64,000 nt of DNA from Acidimicrobiia bacterium (GCA_022826705.1 JAJDUJ010000025.1:92956-156955), one strand, 5' to 3'; positions 43,187 through 52,440 are shown, numbered from the stretch's first letter. Notes: generated by a model from the letters alone, not told the origin. A program made the numbers and translations.

Positions 43187-43963
43187 ATGGCGAAGATGTC
43201 AAAGGAGTTGGAGGGCAAGGTGGCGCTGGTCACCGGCGCGGCCCGGGGGTTGGGCGCCGAAATCGTGCGGCGCATGGTGGCAGCCGGGGCCCAGGTGACG
43301 GCGGCGGACAAGCGGGTGGACGACGGGGCTGCGGCTGCTGCTGAGGCCGGAGCGCAGTTCATCGAGTTGGACGTGACCGACGCCGATCAATGGGCCGCTG
43401 CGGTGGACGCTGCCGCTGACGGCGGCCGCCTGGACATCTTGGTCAACAACGCGGCGATCACCCGTGTGGTTCCGATCTTGGACTGCGATCCTGCTGAGTT
43501 CCGCAAGGTGATCGATACCAACCTGGTGGGCACCTTTCTGGGCATCCGGGCCGCCGCGCCCACCATGGCGTCGAGCGGGGGAGGGTCGATCGTGAACCTG
43601 AGCTCGCCCAGTGCATTCGAGGGCACAGTGGGAATGCCGGCCTACTCCACTTCCAAATGGGGCATCCGGGGGCTCACCCGCACTGCGGCCCTGGAGCTGG
43701 CCGACTTGGGCATCCGGGTGAACGCCGTGGTGCCCGGTGCGCTGCGTACTGCGATGACTCGCCGACCGGGATGGGAAGACGAGGACTACGAGCGCCACTA
43801 CGGGGCTACCGTGCCGCTGCGGCGCATGGCCGAACTCGGCGAGGTGGCCGAACTGGTGATCTGGCTGGCCTCCGACCAGGCCTCCTACTGCACCGGAGGC
43901 GACTACGCCGCCGACGGCGGCCTGGGAGCGGGTTCGCCCCCGCCTCTACCCGAGAGCGACTAG
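43187..43963 (+). CDS. SDR-family oxidoreductase
   Basis: A 258-residue SDR with TGAARGLGAEIVRRM (cofactor site), NNAAITRVV, NLSSPSAFEG (Ser) and YSTSKWGIRGLTRT (YxxxK intact), ending YCTGGDYAADGGLGAG. ATG 43187 or 43196. Divergent from the MFS pump by 39 bp. It ends in a CTAG shared with the convergent methyltransferase, the two stop codons overlapping. Confidence 0.88.
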   Translation: MAKMSKELEGKVALVTGAARGLGAEIVRRMVAAGAQVTAADKRVDDGAAAAAEAGAQFIELDVTDADQWAAAVDAAADGGRLDILVNNAAITRVVPILDCDPAEFRKVIDTNLVGTFLGIRAAAPTMASSGGGSIVNLSSPSAFEGTVGMPAYSTSKWGIRGLTRTAALELADLGIRVNAVVPGALRTAMTRRPGWEDEDYERHYGATVPLRRMAELGEVAELVIWLASDQASYCTGGDYAADGGLGAGSPPPLPESD

Positions 43964-44676
43964 TTCGAGTAGTCGGGGTTGAACTGTATTTCGCCTTCTA
44001 CCCGGTGGAGCCAGGGGTACAACTCAGTAGGGCGGCGGGCGATGACCGCCAGTTGGTTGCGCTGGCGTTTGAACACAGTGCACAGCGCAGCCAGGGCGGG
44101 TTTGGCCAACTTCCCGGCCAGACGCCGGTGGCGGCCGGTGGCCTCGGCGGTGGGCAGGCGCAGGCCATAGCGGAACTCGATGCGAGGCTCGCCGGTGGGG
44201 TCGTAGGACCGCAAGGTCTTGACCACCTCGGCCTCGGTCCAGCGGTACACGTGGTTGGGCACGCTGGTGTTGTCCAGCCCGCCGGTGCGGAATCCCTGGT
44301 CGGTGACCGCAGCCAGCTCGTAGGCGTCGGCCATGCCCATCCGCACGGCCAGCCGCATCAGCGCGCTGTCACGGGCCTCGATGGCCACGATCCCCTCCCG
44401 GCACACCCGGTACATCTCCCCCAGCGCCCGATGTGGGGAGCGGCAGTGGTGCAGCCCCTCGGATACGAACACCCAGTCGAATGAACGGTCCTCAAAAGTC
44501 AATGACTGGGCGTCCTGGTACGACCACCGGCCGTCGGGCACCAGTGGGGCGAACGCCTCGTCGAGGTTGGACACCACCACGTCGGTGAAACCCAGAGAAG
44601 ACAGCAGCTCCCAGTCGTCGGTACCCGCGCATACCGCCAGCAGCCGGGTGTCGGCATCGAGGCCCAGGCTGTTCAT
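43960..44676 (-). CDS. SAM-dependent methyltransferase (type 11)
   Basis: A 238-residue class I methyltransferase: LLAVCAGTDDWELLSSLGF (a variant motif I with C-A-G-T-D), VVVSNLDEAF, LTFEDRSFDWVFVSEGLHHCRSPHRALGEMYRV (type-11 motif). The C-terminal third (VFKRQRNQLAVIARRP) is basic. Substrate not apparent. The stop overlaps that of the convergent SDR. It starts at ATG 44676, divergent from the LLM oxidoreductase over 87 bp. Confidence 0.82.
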   Translation of the reverse strand: MNSLGLDADTRLLAVCAGTDDWELLSSLGFTDVVVSNLDEAFAPLVPDGRWSYQDAQSLTFEDRSFDWVFVSEGLHHCRSPHRALGEMYRVCREGIVAIEARDSALMRLAVRMGMADAYELAAVTDQGFRTGGLDNTSVPNHVYRWTEAEVVKTLRSYDPTGEPRIEFRYGLRLPTAEATGRHRRLAGKLAKPALAALCTVFKRQRNQLAVIARRPTELYPWLHRVEGEIQFNPDYSN

Positions 44677-44763
44677 AGTGGCGGCGGCGAATTTGCGGTC
44701 CAGAATCCCTCTCCTGTCTCAGGCGTGGTTAGCCATCGTACGGCGACTACTAGGTTGCTGAGG

Positions 44764-45579
44764 GTGAAGTTCGGGTTCCCCTTCATCTCGCTGCACCCGG
44801 GGGCATGGGTCGAGGTGGCCCAGGCCGCCGACGAGGCCGGGTTCGAGTCGTGCTGGATCGCCGACCATCTGGTGTTCCCCGTCGAGATGGAGGGCTCGCT
44901 GGGCGACGTCGAACATCCCAACGTGCCAGCCACCGTGCCGGTGTACGACGCCCCGGCCTACCTCTCGTTCCTGGCTGGCCAAACCTCCCGCATCAACCTC
45001 GGGGTGTACGTGTACCTGGCTGGATTGCGCCACCCGTTCACCACCGCCCGGGGCTTTGCCACCTTGGACCACGTCAGCAACGGCCGGGCGCTGGTCGGCG
45101 TGGGGGCGGGATGGCTGCGCAACGAGTGGACGGCCGCGGGGATGGACCCCCGAACCCGGGGCCGCCGCCTTGACGAGGCCCTGGATGTGTGCGTGCGGCT
45201 CTGGACCGAGCCCGAAGTGGAGCACCACGGCGAGTTCTACGACTTCGAGCCGGTGGCCTTCGAGCCCAAGCCGGTCCAGCAGCCCCATCCTCCGATATTG
45301 GTGGGCGGGCTGTCGGACGCTGCCCTGCGCCGGGCTGCCCGCTACCAAGGGTGGATGGGCATGGGCGACACCTTCGAGTCGGTGAGGGCAGCCGCCGACC
45401 GGCTGGCCGAGCTGGGCGCGCCCGACATCGAGATCACCGCTCAGGGCCGATGCGAGACCCTTGATGATCTGCGCCGGTGGGAGGATGCCGGTGCCCACCG
45501 TCTGGTGGTCACCCCATGGGAGAGCACCAGCAAGGCGGTTGATTCGCTTCGGCGGTTCGCGGACCGGTTCATCGCCTGA
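44764..45579 (+). CDS. LLM-class (F420-dependent-type) oxidoreductase
   Basis: A 271-residue luciferase-like TIM-barrel protein: KFGFPFISLHPGAWVEVAQAADEAGFESCWIADHL at the N-terminus, RINLGVYVYLAGLRHP, then GRALVGVGAGWLRNEW and HPPILVGGLSDAALRRAARY. This pattern fits the F420-dependent LLM subfamily common in actinobacteria rather than FMN luciferases. Start GTG 44764. Substrate unknown. F420 biosynthesis genes are not in the window. Confidence 0.85.
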   Translation: MKFGFPFISLHPGAWVEVAQAADEAGFESCWIADHLVFPVEMEGSLGDVEHPNVPATVPVYDAPAYLSFLAGQTSRINLGVYVYLAGLRHPFTTARGFATLDHVSNGRALVGVGAGWLRNEWTAAGMDPRTRGRRLDEALDVCVRLWTEPEVEHHGEFYDFEPVAFEPKPVQQPHPPILVGGLSDAALRRAARYQGWMGMGDTFESVRAAADRLAELGAPDIEITAQGRCETLDDLRRWEDAGAHRLVVTPWESTSKAVDSLRRFADRFIA

Positions 45580-45675
45580 CAAGGCGAGCGGGAACCGGTT
45601 GGAAATGTGCCAAAAACCCCTGGGGAGGGCGTACAATGGCATTTCTGCGCAAACAACGTCTGACTAGGGATTGCC

Positions 45676-45948
45676 ATGGGTCGAGGATCAGAGAGCTTTC
45701 AAAAGCGACAGCGAGAAAAGAACAAGCGCGAGCGGGCTGCGGCCAAGCAGGCCCGCCGTCACGGCAAGCTTGAAGTCCCGTTTGAGGAGGAGGTCGAGGC
45801 CCCCTCTTCAAACGGAAAGTCCGAAGCCGAGCTGTATGAGGATTTCCGCCTGTTGAGCGAGAAATACCAGTCCGGGGGAATGGACGAGGAGACCTACGAA
45901 CAGCGCCGGGCCGAGATCTTCGAGCAGCTCGGCCTTGAGGTCCACTGA
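45676..45948 (+). CDS. Small protein with C-terminal SHOCT-like motif
   Basis: A 90-residue protein. The N-terminal half is very basic (KRQREKNKRERAAAKQARRHGK), perhaps nucleic-acid binding. The C-terminal half (LYEDFRLLSEKYQSGGMDEETYEQRRAEIFEQLG) matches the SHOCT short helical-turn motif found at the ends of many oligomerising proteins. Function unknown. Convergent with the UGSC partner gene; the 49-bp spacer shows no strong terminator. Confidence 0.75.
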   Translation: MGRGSESFQKRQREKNKRERAAAKQARRHGKLEVPFEEEVEAPSSNGKSEAELYEDFRLLSEKYQSGGMDEETYEQRRAEIFEQLGLEVH

Positions 45949-45997
45949 CCCAAATCGGTTACCCCGCCGAACCAGCGGAAGCTGAAAGGGCGGAAGC

Positions 45998-47044
45998 TCA
46001 ACCAGCAGCGATCAGCCGACTCGTGGGCATGCCCAGCATGCACGACAGCCCTGCCGACTGGAGCCCGCCCGCGCCCCCGGCAACCAGGATCACGAAGTAA
46101 TCGGGGGAGGGCACGATAGGCACCCGGTCGTTCTCGATGGCCACCCCCAGTTGCTCCAGCACGTCTCTGGTGGGTTGGCGCCTGTACGGAGGGTAGAAGT
46201 CCAGCGGCACGCGGGCTTCGGCGAAGAGATGCTCCCGCAGTTCCTGTTTGGTGGGCATAAGGCTGGCCACCATCTCGGCGATTACCGGGCTCATCACCAG
46301 CACGGTCGGGAAGGGATTGGGGGCGTCATGGCCCCCGCACGGCCCGCTGATGGCCAGGCCGTTGGTCACGTGGTGCAGCACCTGGTCGGGCTCGTGGTGC
46401 ATGTCGGTGATGGGCCACATCCCGTTCACGGCCAGCACCGTCACCACATCCTCGTCGGCGTCGAACCCCATGTCGACGTGGTAGGGCGGCCAGGGGGAGG
46501 CTTCCTCGTTCTCGGCCACACACAGCGAGGTGGCCTTGCCGGGCCAGCCCAGCGGGGCCTTGTCCACCTCGCCGGGGATGGCCCCGCCGATGTTCACCAA
46601 AGCGAGCCGGAGGGCCCTCCCCACGGTGGCGTTGGTGTGAGCCCCCGGCCCGAAGCACCCCGCGCCGAAGTTGAAGCTCAGCCGATTGCGGATCGGGCCG
46701 TTCACCACCAGCATCGGGCCCACCGGGTTGGTGGTGGTCTGCACTCCGTGGGCGTTCATTTGGGGGTCGCAAAAGGCGTAGATGGCGGCGATCAGCACGG
46801 GCATCGCCTCAGGCGAGCATCCGGCCATCACCGCATTGACCGCGATCTTCTCCACCGTGGCCGGCGCGTTCAGCGGGGGCACGTCGCTCACCACGTGGTC
46901 GGCCGACAGCCCGGAGGCGGCCACCGCGGCGGCCACCCGCTCGGGGGTGGGGGGAACGACCGGCAGCCCGTCGGTCATGCCCCGTTCTCGTAGGTAGGCC
47001 TCTACCTCGTCAACTCCCCCGTCGACGTCAACCTGCTGGGTCAT
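45998..47044 (-). CDS. Conserved protein encoded with the UGSC selenoprotein
   Basis: A 348-residue soluble protein of a family I know only as a neighbour of UGSC genes. It opens EAYLRERGMTDGLPVVPPTPERVAAA, and contains conserved-looking Gly/Cys blocks: MAGCSPEAMPVL, NFGAGCFGPGAHTNATVGRALRLA, NIGGAIPGEVDK, SGPCGGHDAPNPFP, and GLSCMLG near the C-terminus. There is no signal peptide, membrane helix or known nucleotide motif. The start is 40 bp after the UGSC stop, same strand, so the two are cotranscribed and probably work together in thiol/selenol chemistry (inference). Confidence 0.8.
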   Translation of the reverse strand: MTQQVDVDGGVDEVEAYLRERGMTDGLPVVPPTPERVAAAVAASGLSADHVVSDVPPLNAPATVEKIAVNAVMAGCSPEAMPVLIAAIYAFCDPQMNAHGVQTTTNPVGPMLVVNGPIRNRLSFNFGAGCFGPGAHTNATVGRALRLALVNIGGAIPGEVDKAPLGWPGKATSLCVAENEEASPWPPYHVDMGFDADEDVVTVLAVNGMWPITDMHHEPDQVLHHVTNGLAISGPCGGHDAPNPFPTVLVMSPVIAEMVASLMPTKQELREHLFAEARVPLDFYPPYRRQPTRDVLEQLGVAIENDRVPIVPSPDYFVILVAGGAGGLQSAGLSCMLGMPTSRLIAAG

Positions 47045-47084
47045 CTCACCTTTGTCTGACTGCCTGCGCTGGCGACCCGCGGGG

Positions 47085-47624
47085 TCATGCCACTAGCGCG
47101 TCCACGATGTCGTCGAGGCGGGATGCGATGTCGGCCCGTATGTCGTCCTCAGACCACTCGTCGTAGCCCGACGGCAACACGATCAACGGCTGGTTGTCTA
47201 CCCGCAGGCCCCGGGCGGTGGCCTCGGCCAAGCCCCGGAACTGCTCGGTCACCAGGCCCACCGCCGGAGTTCCCATGGCCTCCAGCGTGCTGCTGGCGTG
47301 GATACACCACGCCGTACACGAGCCTCAATTGCCCAACCCGCTGATCACCGCGTCGACTTCAGCGTGGAAAGCCTCCATCTCCTGCTGATACTGCTCGGGG
47401 TCGGCGCCGTGCATGGGGCCACTGGCCCGAACCACCACTCCGGCCGCCCCGGCCCGGTCCACCAACTGGCGGGACAGCTCGTCGGCCATGATCGCCATAG
47501 ACCGCCACATGTCGTTGTCGATGATGCCCACCACCGCTCCGGCCAGCGAGTCCTTGCGGATGGCCAGCGGCTGAGCGGGCTCGTTCACCTCGCCGGTGGG
47601 CAACAAGATGGTGGTGGTTTCCAT
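47085..47624 (-). CDS. UGSC-family selenoprotein (Sec100 encoded by TGA)
   Basis: Read through one TGA, this is a 179-residue protein. It starts METTTILLPTGEVNEPAQ. After VISGLGN the TGA at 47325-47327 is followed in frame by GGC TCG TGT, giving the family's U-G-S-C motif, then TAWCIHASSTLEAMGTPAVGLVTEQF as in known UGSC proteins. A perfect hairpin follows at SECIS spacing. Start ATG 47624 is fixed by GGGAGGA six bases upstream. Ordinary gene calling splits it into 99- and 63-residue pieces. Function of the family is unknown, presumably redox. Cotranscribed with the partner downstream. Confidence 0.92.
47295..47313 (-). promoter_or_regulatory. SECIS element of the UGSC selenoprotein
   Basis: On the minus strand GGCGTGG and CCACGCC form a perfect 7-bp stem around the loop TGTAT. 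The loop occupies bases 19-23 after the TGA, the same distance as the E. coli fdhF apical loop, and has G at its second position as required for SelB recognition in bacterial SECIS models. Confidence 0.8.
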
Positions 47625-47630
47625 GGAAAC

Positions 47631-47637
47631 TCCTCCC
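47631..47637 (-). promoter_or_regulatory. Shine-Dalgarno for the UGSC gene
   Basis: Minus-strand GGGAGGA, six bases before ATG 47624, decides the start of the selenoprotein. Confidence 0.75.
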
Positions 47638-47703
47638 GGAAAACTCGGGACAACTCTGGCGAGCCCTTCCGGTCCACCCTACCCCGTGCCGTATTGTGTC
47701 GCG

Positions 47704-48696
47704 ATGCACACAACGACGCTGCCCCGGCCACCGGTCATCATGGAACAGTCCCTGGAAGACCCCGATGTGCTGCTGGGTATATTGCAGCGCCAGTCGCCCC
47801 ATCCTCTGACGCTGGCCGGCGCAGAGTTCGTGGAGAGCCGAGCTGCCCTGCGGGCTGGAGCCCGCACCGGCGATGTCCCGCCGTTCGTCGATGTGGTGGA
47901 CGGCGAGCCCCGGATCCCGCCGGTGTTCCGCACCACTTGGGGCGCCGAACACCAGGCCGTGGAGGGGGCCGACACCATCGTCAACAACCCCCGGTTCATC
48001 GAAGCCGCCCAAGAGCTCTACGGCGCTGAGGTGGTACGACCCTATTTCACCTACGTGAACATCAACGCCCCCAGCGGCCAGTACGCCCGCCACACCGACA
48101 TTCCCTCCTTTCGGGGGGTTGGCCGGGACGAGTACCCCACCTGGCTGCTCAATTGCATGATGCACTCGGGGTGCTTCGACCGCTGGCGGGTGCGGATCGC
48201 CACCGCGGTGTGCTGGTACTACGAGGGCGTCGGCGGGGAGTTCACCTACTGGCCCGAAGGATGGGATGGCGAGATGGTGACCGTGAAGCCGCCCTACAAC
48301 TACGGCGTGATGGGCGACAACGACTACATGCCCCATCGGGTGGAGACGATCGGCGCCGAGGCCGACTACGCCAAGTACGGATTCGACGCCACCATCGCGC
48401 TCACCCCCGATCGCCAGTGGATCATCGAAGAGCCGGGTCACGATCCGGTGCACCACGGGTTCGACGAGGTGCGGGTGTCGCTGTCGTGGAAGGCCTTCGT
48501 GTTCGGAGACGCCCACGAAGCCGAGGTCTACGACCATCACCTGGACGACCTCGACGAGGCGACCCTGATTGCCACGCTGGCCGAGGACTGCGCCCAGCGG
48601 GGCATGGCCGTGCCCGACGGGCCCGACGCGCTCACTCGCCACGAATTCGGAGAGCGGATCAGGGACACCTATTTGTCACCTGAACTACGCTTCTGA
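47704..48696 (+). CDS. Conserved hypothetical, possible 2-oxoglutarate/Fe(II)-type oxygenase fold
   Basis: A 330-residue soluble protein, divergent from the UGSC gene by 79 bp. The region YARHTDIPSFRG (H-x-D near residue 127), GGEFTYWPEGW and GDNDYMPHRVETIG (His) could form the HxD...H iron facial triad of a cupin-like dioxygenase; this is inference from motif spacing only. It is followed 45 bp later by a peptide-type binding protein. Start ATG 47704; upstream in-frame codons overlap the divergent promoter region. No database family recognised. Confidence 0.6.
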   Translation: MHTTTLPRPPVIMEQSLEDPDVLLGILQRQSPHPLTLAGAEFVESRAALRAGARTGDVPPFVDVVDGEPRIPPVFRTTWGAEHQAVEGADTIVNNPRFIEAAQELYGAEVVRPYFTYVNINAPSGQYARHTDIPSFRGVGRDEYPTWLLNCMMHSGCFDRWRVRIATAVCWYYEGVGGEFTYWPEGWDGEMVTVKPPYNYGVMGDNDYMPHRVETIGAEADYAKYGFDATIALTPDRQWIIEEPGHDPVHHGFDEVRVSLSWKAFVFGDAHEAEVYDHHLDDLDEATLIATLAEDCAQRGMAVPDGPDALTRHEFGERIRDTYLSPELRF

Positions 48697-48741
48697 CCGT
48701 TTGTGGCGGGAGGTTCCTTGGCGTTCGCAAGTAATTGGGAC

Positions 48742-50517
48742 ATGAGGGGAGCGGCTTGGCGGTGGCTAGCCGCTCTTTTCGTGGTCGCACTGTTGGCATC
48801 GGCCTGCGGTGGTGACGACGACACCGGCGACGGCGTCTCGCCCCCTGCAACATCGGCACCGTCCCAAGACGGGGAAGACGCTCAAGACGAGGGGCGCAGC
48901 GACAGCCAAGACGAGCAACCCGTAGATCAGGAGAGCCGCGACGCCGACGAGGTGTCTCCTGAGCCCACAGCGGCCCCGACGCTGCCGGACGAAGAGCCGC
49001 CCCCATCAGAGCCTGATGAGATCTATGGCGGCACACTGGTGTTCGCCCTGGAGTCGGAAACCACGGGGGGATGGAACCCGATCACCACGTCGGCGGCGAC
49101 GTCGGGGCACATCGTGCTGCGGCAGCTCTACGATCCCCTGGTCATCGAGGGAGTCGATGGCGAGGCCGTTCCCTTCCTGTTGGAGAGCTTCAGCTCCAAC
49201 GACGACTACACCGAGTGGACGTTCACGCTGCGCCCGGGCATCACGTTCCACGATGGACTGCCGGTGAACTCGGCCGCCCTTATTCGCCATATGGAGGAGT
49301 TGGGGAATGCCACGTTGTCACGGCTGGCCATTGAAGAAGCCGAGATACAGAGCTTCGAGGCCATCGACGACTTGACCGTGAAGGTAATCCTGGGGAAGAC
49401 ATTCGTCGATTTCCCCCTCGGTTTCACCAGCGCAGGCGGCTTTCTGGCGTCGCCGGCCATGCACGACCTCGGCACCGACAGCGCCCGCAATCCGATCGGC
49501 ACGGGTCCATTCATGCTGGAGGAGTGGGTTGAGCATGAAGTGACCCGCCTGGTGCGCAATCCGAACTACTGGCGCACCGATGCTGAGGGACGGCAGCTTC
49601 CCTACCTCGACGCCATCGAGTTCCGTCCCTTCGAAGACGACGAGGCCCGGTACAACACCCTTCGGGCCGGCGATGTGGATGCCAGCGTCGACAACGGGGG
49701 ACGGCGGGTGCAGGAGTACAACGAAGGGTTCAAGACCTACTGGCAGGGCGGGCAGTACACGGCCACCACTTCGGTGTTGATGAACACCGCGAGACCACCG
49801 TTCGACAATCAGGAGATTCGCCAGGCGCTCGCCCAGTGCACCGACCGGCAGACTCTCAACACCGTCTTGTGGGATGGACAGCCCCCGGCCACCGGGCCGT
49901 TCTCTCCGGGTACGCCCGGCTATCTCGAAGATTCCGGATTTCCCGATTTCGACCCTGATGCCGGTAGGGCTGTATTCGAGCGATTGGGCGCGCCCAGCTT
50001 TGAGATCACCACCACGATCACCACGTTGGACCTTCTGCAAGCCGAGCTGCTCGTGCAGATGTGGGGTGAGTGCGGGCTGGATGTGAGCATCAACCAGATG
50101 CTCCAAACCGAGGCGGTTACCTCCGCGGTCTTCGGGAACTTCTCCACGTTTGTGGCGGTCAACCACAGCGGGTACAGCCTGGCGATGGAGCGGTTCTGGT
50201 GGCATAGCGGCTACAGCTATCCACTACCGGTTCCGGCCATCAACTTCGGACGCGTCGCCGACCCTCGGATCGACGCGGCGCTCGATGAGGCCATCACCAC
50301 CGACGACGAGGAGCGACAGCGGGAGCTTGCCGAGGAGGTCAATCGGGCATTTGCCGATGGCGTCTACAACATCTGGCTCTACCACTCGCGGTGGCTGATC
50401 GCCGCCCAAGAACACGTGAACGGCATAGACAACCTCACGATCCCCGGCGGGGGAGAACACCCCAAGATCTTCCTCGGCCGGGTCTTCTTGGCCGAGACCT
50501 GGCTGGACGACAGGTAG
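48742..50517 (+). CDS. Family 5 extracellular solute-binding lipoprotein (dipeptide/oligopeptide type)
   Basis: A 591-residue lipoprotein. Signal peptide MRGAAWRWLAALFVVALLASACGG with lipobox LASAC, then an acidic Asp/Glu/Gln/Pro linker to about residue 92. SBP_bac_5 domain: LVFALESETTGGWNPITT, DDYTEWTFTLRPGITFHDG, NPIGTGPFMLEEWVEHEVTRLVRNPNYW. It delivers peptides or other amphipathic solutes to the ABC permeases downstream. Start ATG 48742; GTG 48703 would put 13 residues before the signal. A close tandem paralogue follows. Confidence 0.9.
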   Translation: MRGAAWRWLAALFVVALLASACGGDDDTGDGVSPPATSAPSQDGEDAQDEGRSDSQDEQPVDQESRDADEVSPEPTAAPTLPDEEPPPSEPDEIYGGTLVFALESETTGGWNPITTSAATSGHIVLRQLYDPLVIEGVDGEAVPFLLESFSSNDDYTEWTFTLRPGITFHDGLPVNSAALIRHMEELGNATLSRLAIEEAEIQSFEAIDDLTVKVILGKTFVDFPLGFTSAGGFLASPAMHDLGTDSARNPIGTGPFMLEEWVEHEVTRLVRNPNYWRTDAEGRQLPYLDAIEFRPFEDDEARYNTLRAGDVDASVDNGGRRVQEYNEGFKTYWQGGQYTATTSVLMNTARPPFDNQEIRQALAQCTDRQTLNTVLWDGQPPATGPFSPGTPGYLEDSGFPDFDPDAGRAVFERLGAPSFEITTTITTLDLLQAELLVQMWGECGLDVSINQMLQTEAVTSAVFGNFSTFVAVNHSGYSLAMERFWWHSGYSYPLPVPAINFGRVADPRIDAALDEAITTDDEERQRELAEEVNRAFADGVYNIWLYHSRWLIAAQEHVNGIDNLTIPGGGEHPKIFLGRVFLAETWLDDR

Positions 50518-50579
50518 GAAGCGCATTCCCGCCTGCTGGGGTAACTTGGTGCCAACTATCGACATGGGGGGATCGTGTC

Positions 50580-52388
50580 ATGGCTGGACTTTGGCGGGTT
50601 TCGAACCGAGCGCGATGGCGGTGGCTGGCTCTGCTTTGCGCACTGACGCTAGTGGCCTCCGCCTGCGGCGGCGGGAACGACGACGATGACGGCGGCAGCG
50701 GCGTGGCCGCGGAGGCCACCGCCGCCCCGGAAGCGCCCTCAGGGGACGGCGACGCCGCCCCGGCGCCCAGCGAAGACGGCGAGGATGCGCCCGAGCCCAG
50801 TGCCGGCGATGACGGAAGCCAAGACGCCGCGGCACCCTAGGACACTGGGGACGCCCCCGAAGCCGAGGCCACCGAAGCACCCGAGGCGGCACTGGAGCCC
50901 CAGTATGGGGGCACCCTGGTGGTGGGGCTGGAGGCCGAGACCACCAACGGGTTGAACCCGGTCAACGCCCAGGCCGCGGTGTCGGGCCACATCCTTTTCC
51001 GGGCGCTGTATGAAACGCTGACTATCGAAGGTGACGACGGCCGGATCATCCCCAACGTGCTGGAGAGCTTCAGCTCCAACGATGACTTCACCGAGTGGAC
51101 CCTGACCTTGCGTCCAGGACTCCTATTCCACGACGGGACGCCGGCGGACGCAGCCGCGCTGAAGCGGCATTTCGAGGAGCAGGCCAAGGGCACCCTCACC
51201 GGCATTTTTGTCAGCGATTGGGAGATCCAATCCATCGACATCGTGGACGACGTGTCCATAAGCATTGTGTTCGGCAGGCCCTATGCCACCTTCCCCAATT
51301 TCCTGACCAGCCATCTCGGCTATTTCGGGGCACCCTCTATGCACGACCTGGGCCAAGAGGAGGCGGCCCGCAACCCCATTGGCACCGGCCCGTTCATGCT
51401 GGACGAATGGATTCCCAACGAGGTGACCCGGATGGTGCGCAACCCCAATTACTGGCGCACCGACGCCGAGGGCCGCCAGCTTCCCTATCTGGATGCCATC
51501 GAGTTCCGGCCAATCCCCGACACCGATGCCCGGTATGCCGCCCTGCGGTCGGGCGACCTCGATGCCAGCAGTGTGAACGAAGGGCTCAGAGTCGATGATT
51601 ACAACGAGGAGTTCAAGACCTTCTGGCAGGCTGATCGGTACGCCGAAACCACCTACCTGTTGCTGAACAACTCTCGGGCCCCGTTTGACAACGTGGAGTT
51701 CCGCCGGGCGCTGGCCCAGTGCACCGACCGCCAGACCTACAGCACCCTTCGCTGGGATGGGCAGGCACCGGACAACGGCCCGTTCTCGCCCGGAACCCCC
51801 GGCTATCTGGAAGACACCGGATTCCCGGCCTACGACCCGGGCGCCGGTAGCGCCACCATTGCCCGCCTGGGCATAACCAACGTGGAATTAGGCACCACCA
51901 ACGACCCGGCCAACCTCCTCAGCACCGAGTTGATCGCCACCATGTGGGGCGACTGCGGGCTCGACGTGAATATCACCCAGGTTGACCAGGCCGAGTTGAT
52001 CACCAACGCGGTGTTCGGCAACTTCACCGCGTTCTTGTGGCGACAGCACGAGGGCTTTGGCGTGGCCACCGAGCGAGTTTGGTGGCACAGCAAGTTCGGC
52101 CTGGGGATCGCGCTGAACTTCGGCCGCATCAACAACCCGGGGATCGATGCCGCTCTTGACGAAGCGCTGATCACCGACGACCTCGATCGCCAAAGGGAGA
52201 TAGCCGAGGACATCAACCGGGAGTTCGGCGAGAACGTCCACTACATCTGGTTCTACAACTCCAACTGGCTGTTGGCCGCCCACGACCACGTGCACGGGGT
52301 TGACAACCTCACCCTTGACGACGGAGCGCGGCACGAGAGGGTCTTCAGCGGCAGGGTCTTCTTGGGCGAGACCTGGATCGAGCAGTAG
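50580..52388 (+). pseudogene. Second family 5 solute-binding lipoprotein, interrupted by in-frame TAG
   Basis: Paralogue of the preceding gene: signal peptide LALLCALTLVASACGGG, acidic Ala/Pro/Asp/Glu linker, then SBP_bac_5 domain (LVVGLEAETTNGLNP, NPIGTGPFMLDEWIPNEVTRMVRNPNYW) to VFLGETWIEQ. Codon 87 in the linker is TAG (50838-50840); the frame is otherwise open for the full 602 codons and shows no other damage. A restart at GTG 50919 would make a protein without export signal. So this is a recent nonsense allele, a sequence or assembly error, or a suppressed stop. Coding identity with the first copy is high in the C-terminal half. Confidence 0.85.
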
Positions 52389-52440
52389 CAGCCGGTATCG
52401 GCGCAGAAGGGCGTTAACGGGCCAAGGGCAGGATAGGCCA

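Noticed and set aside
50838..50840. TAG as pyrrolysine codon
   Set aside because: Many genes here end in TAG, the site is a variable linker, and no pyl context exists; nonsense mutation or error is simpler.
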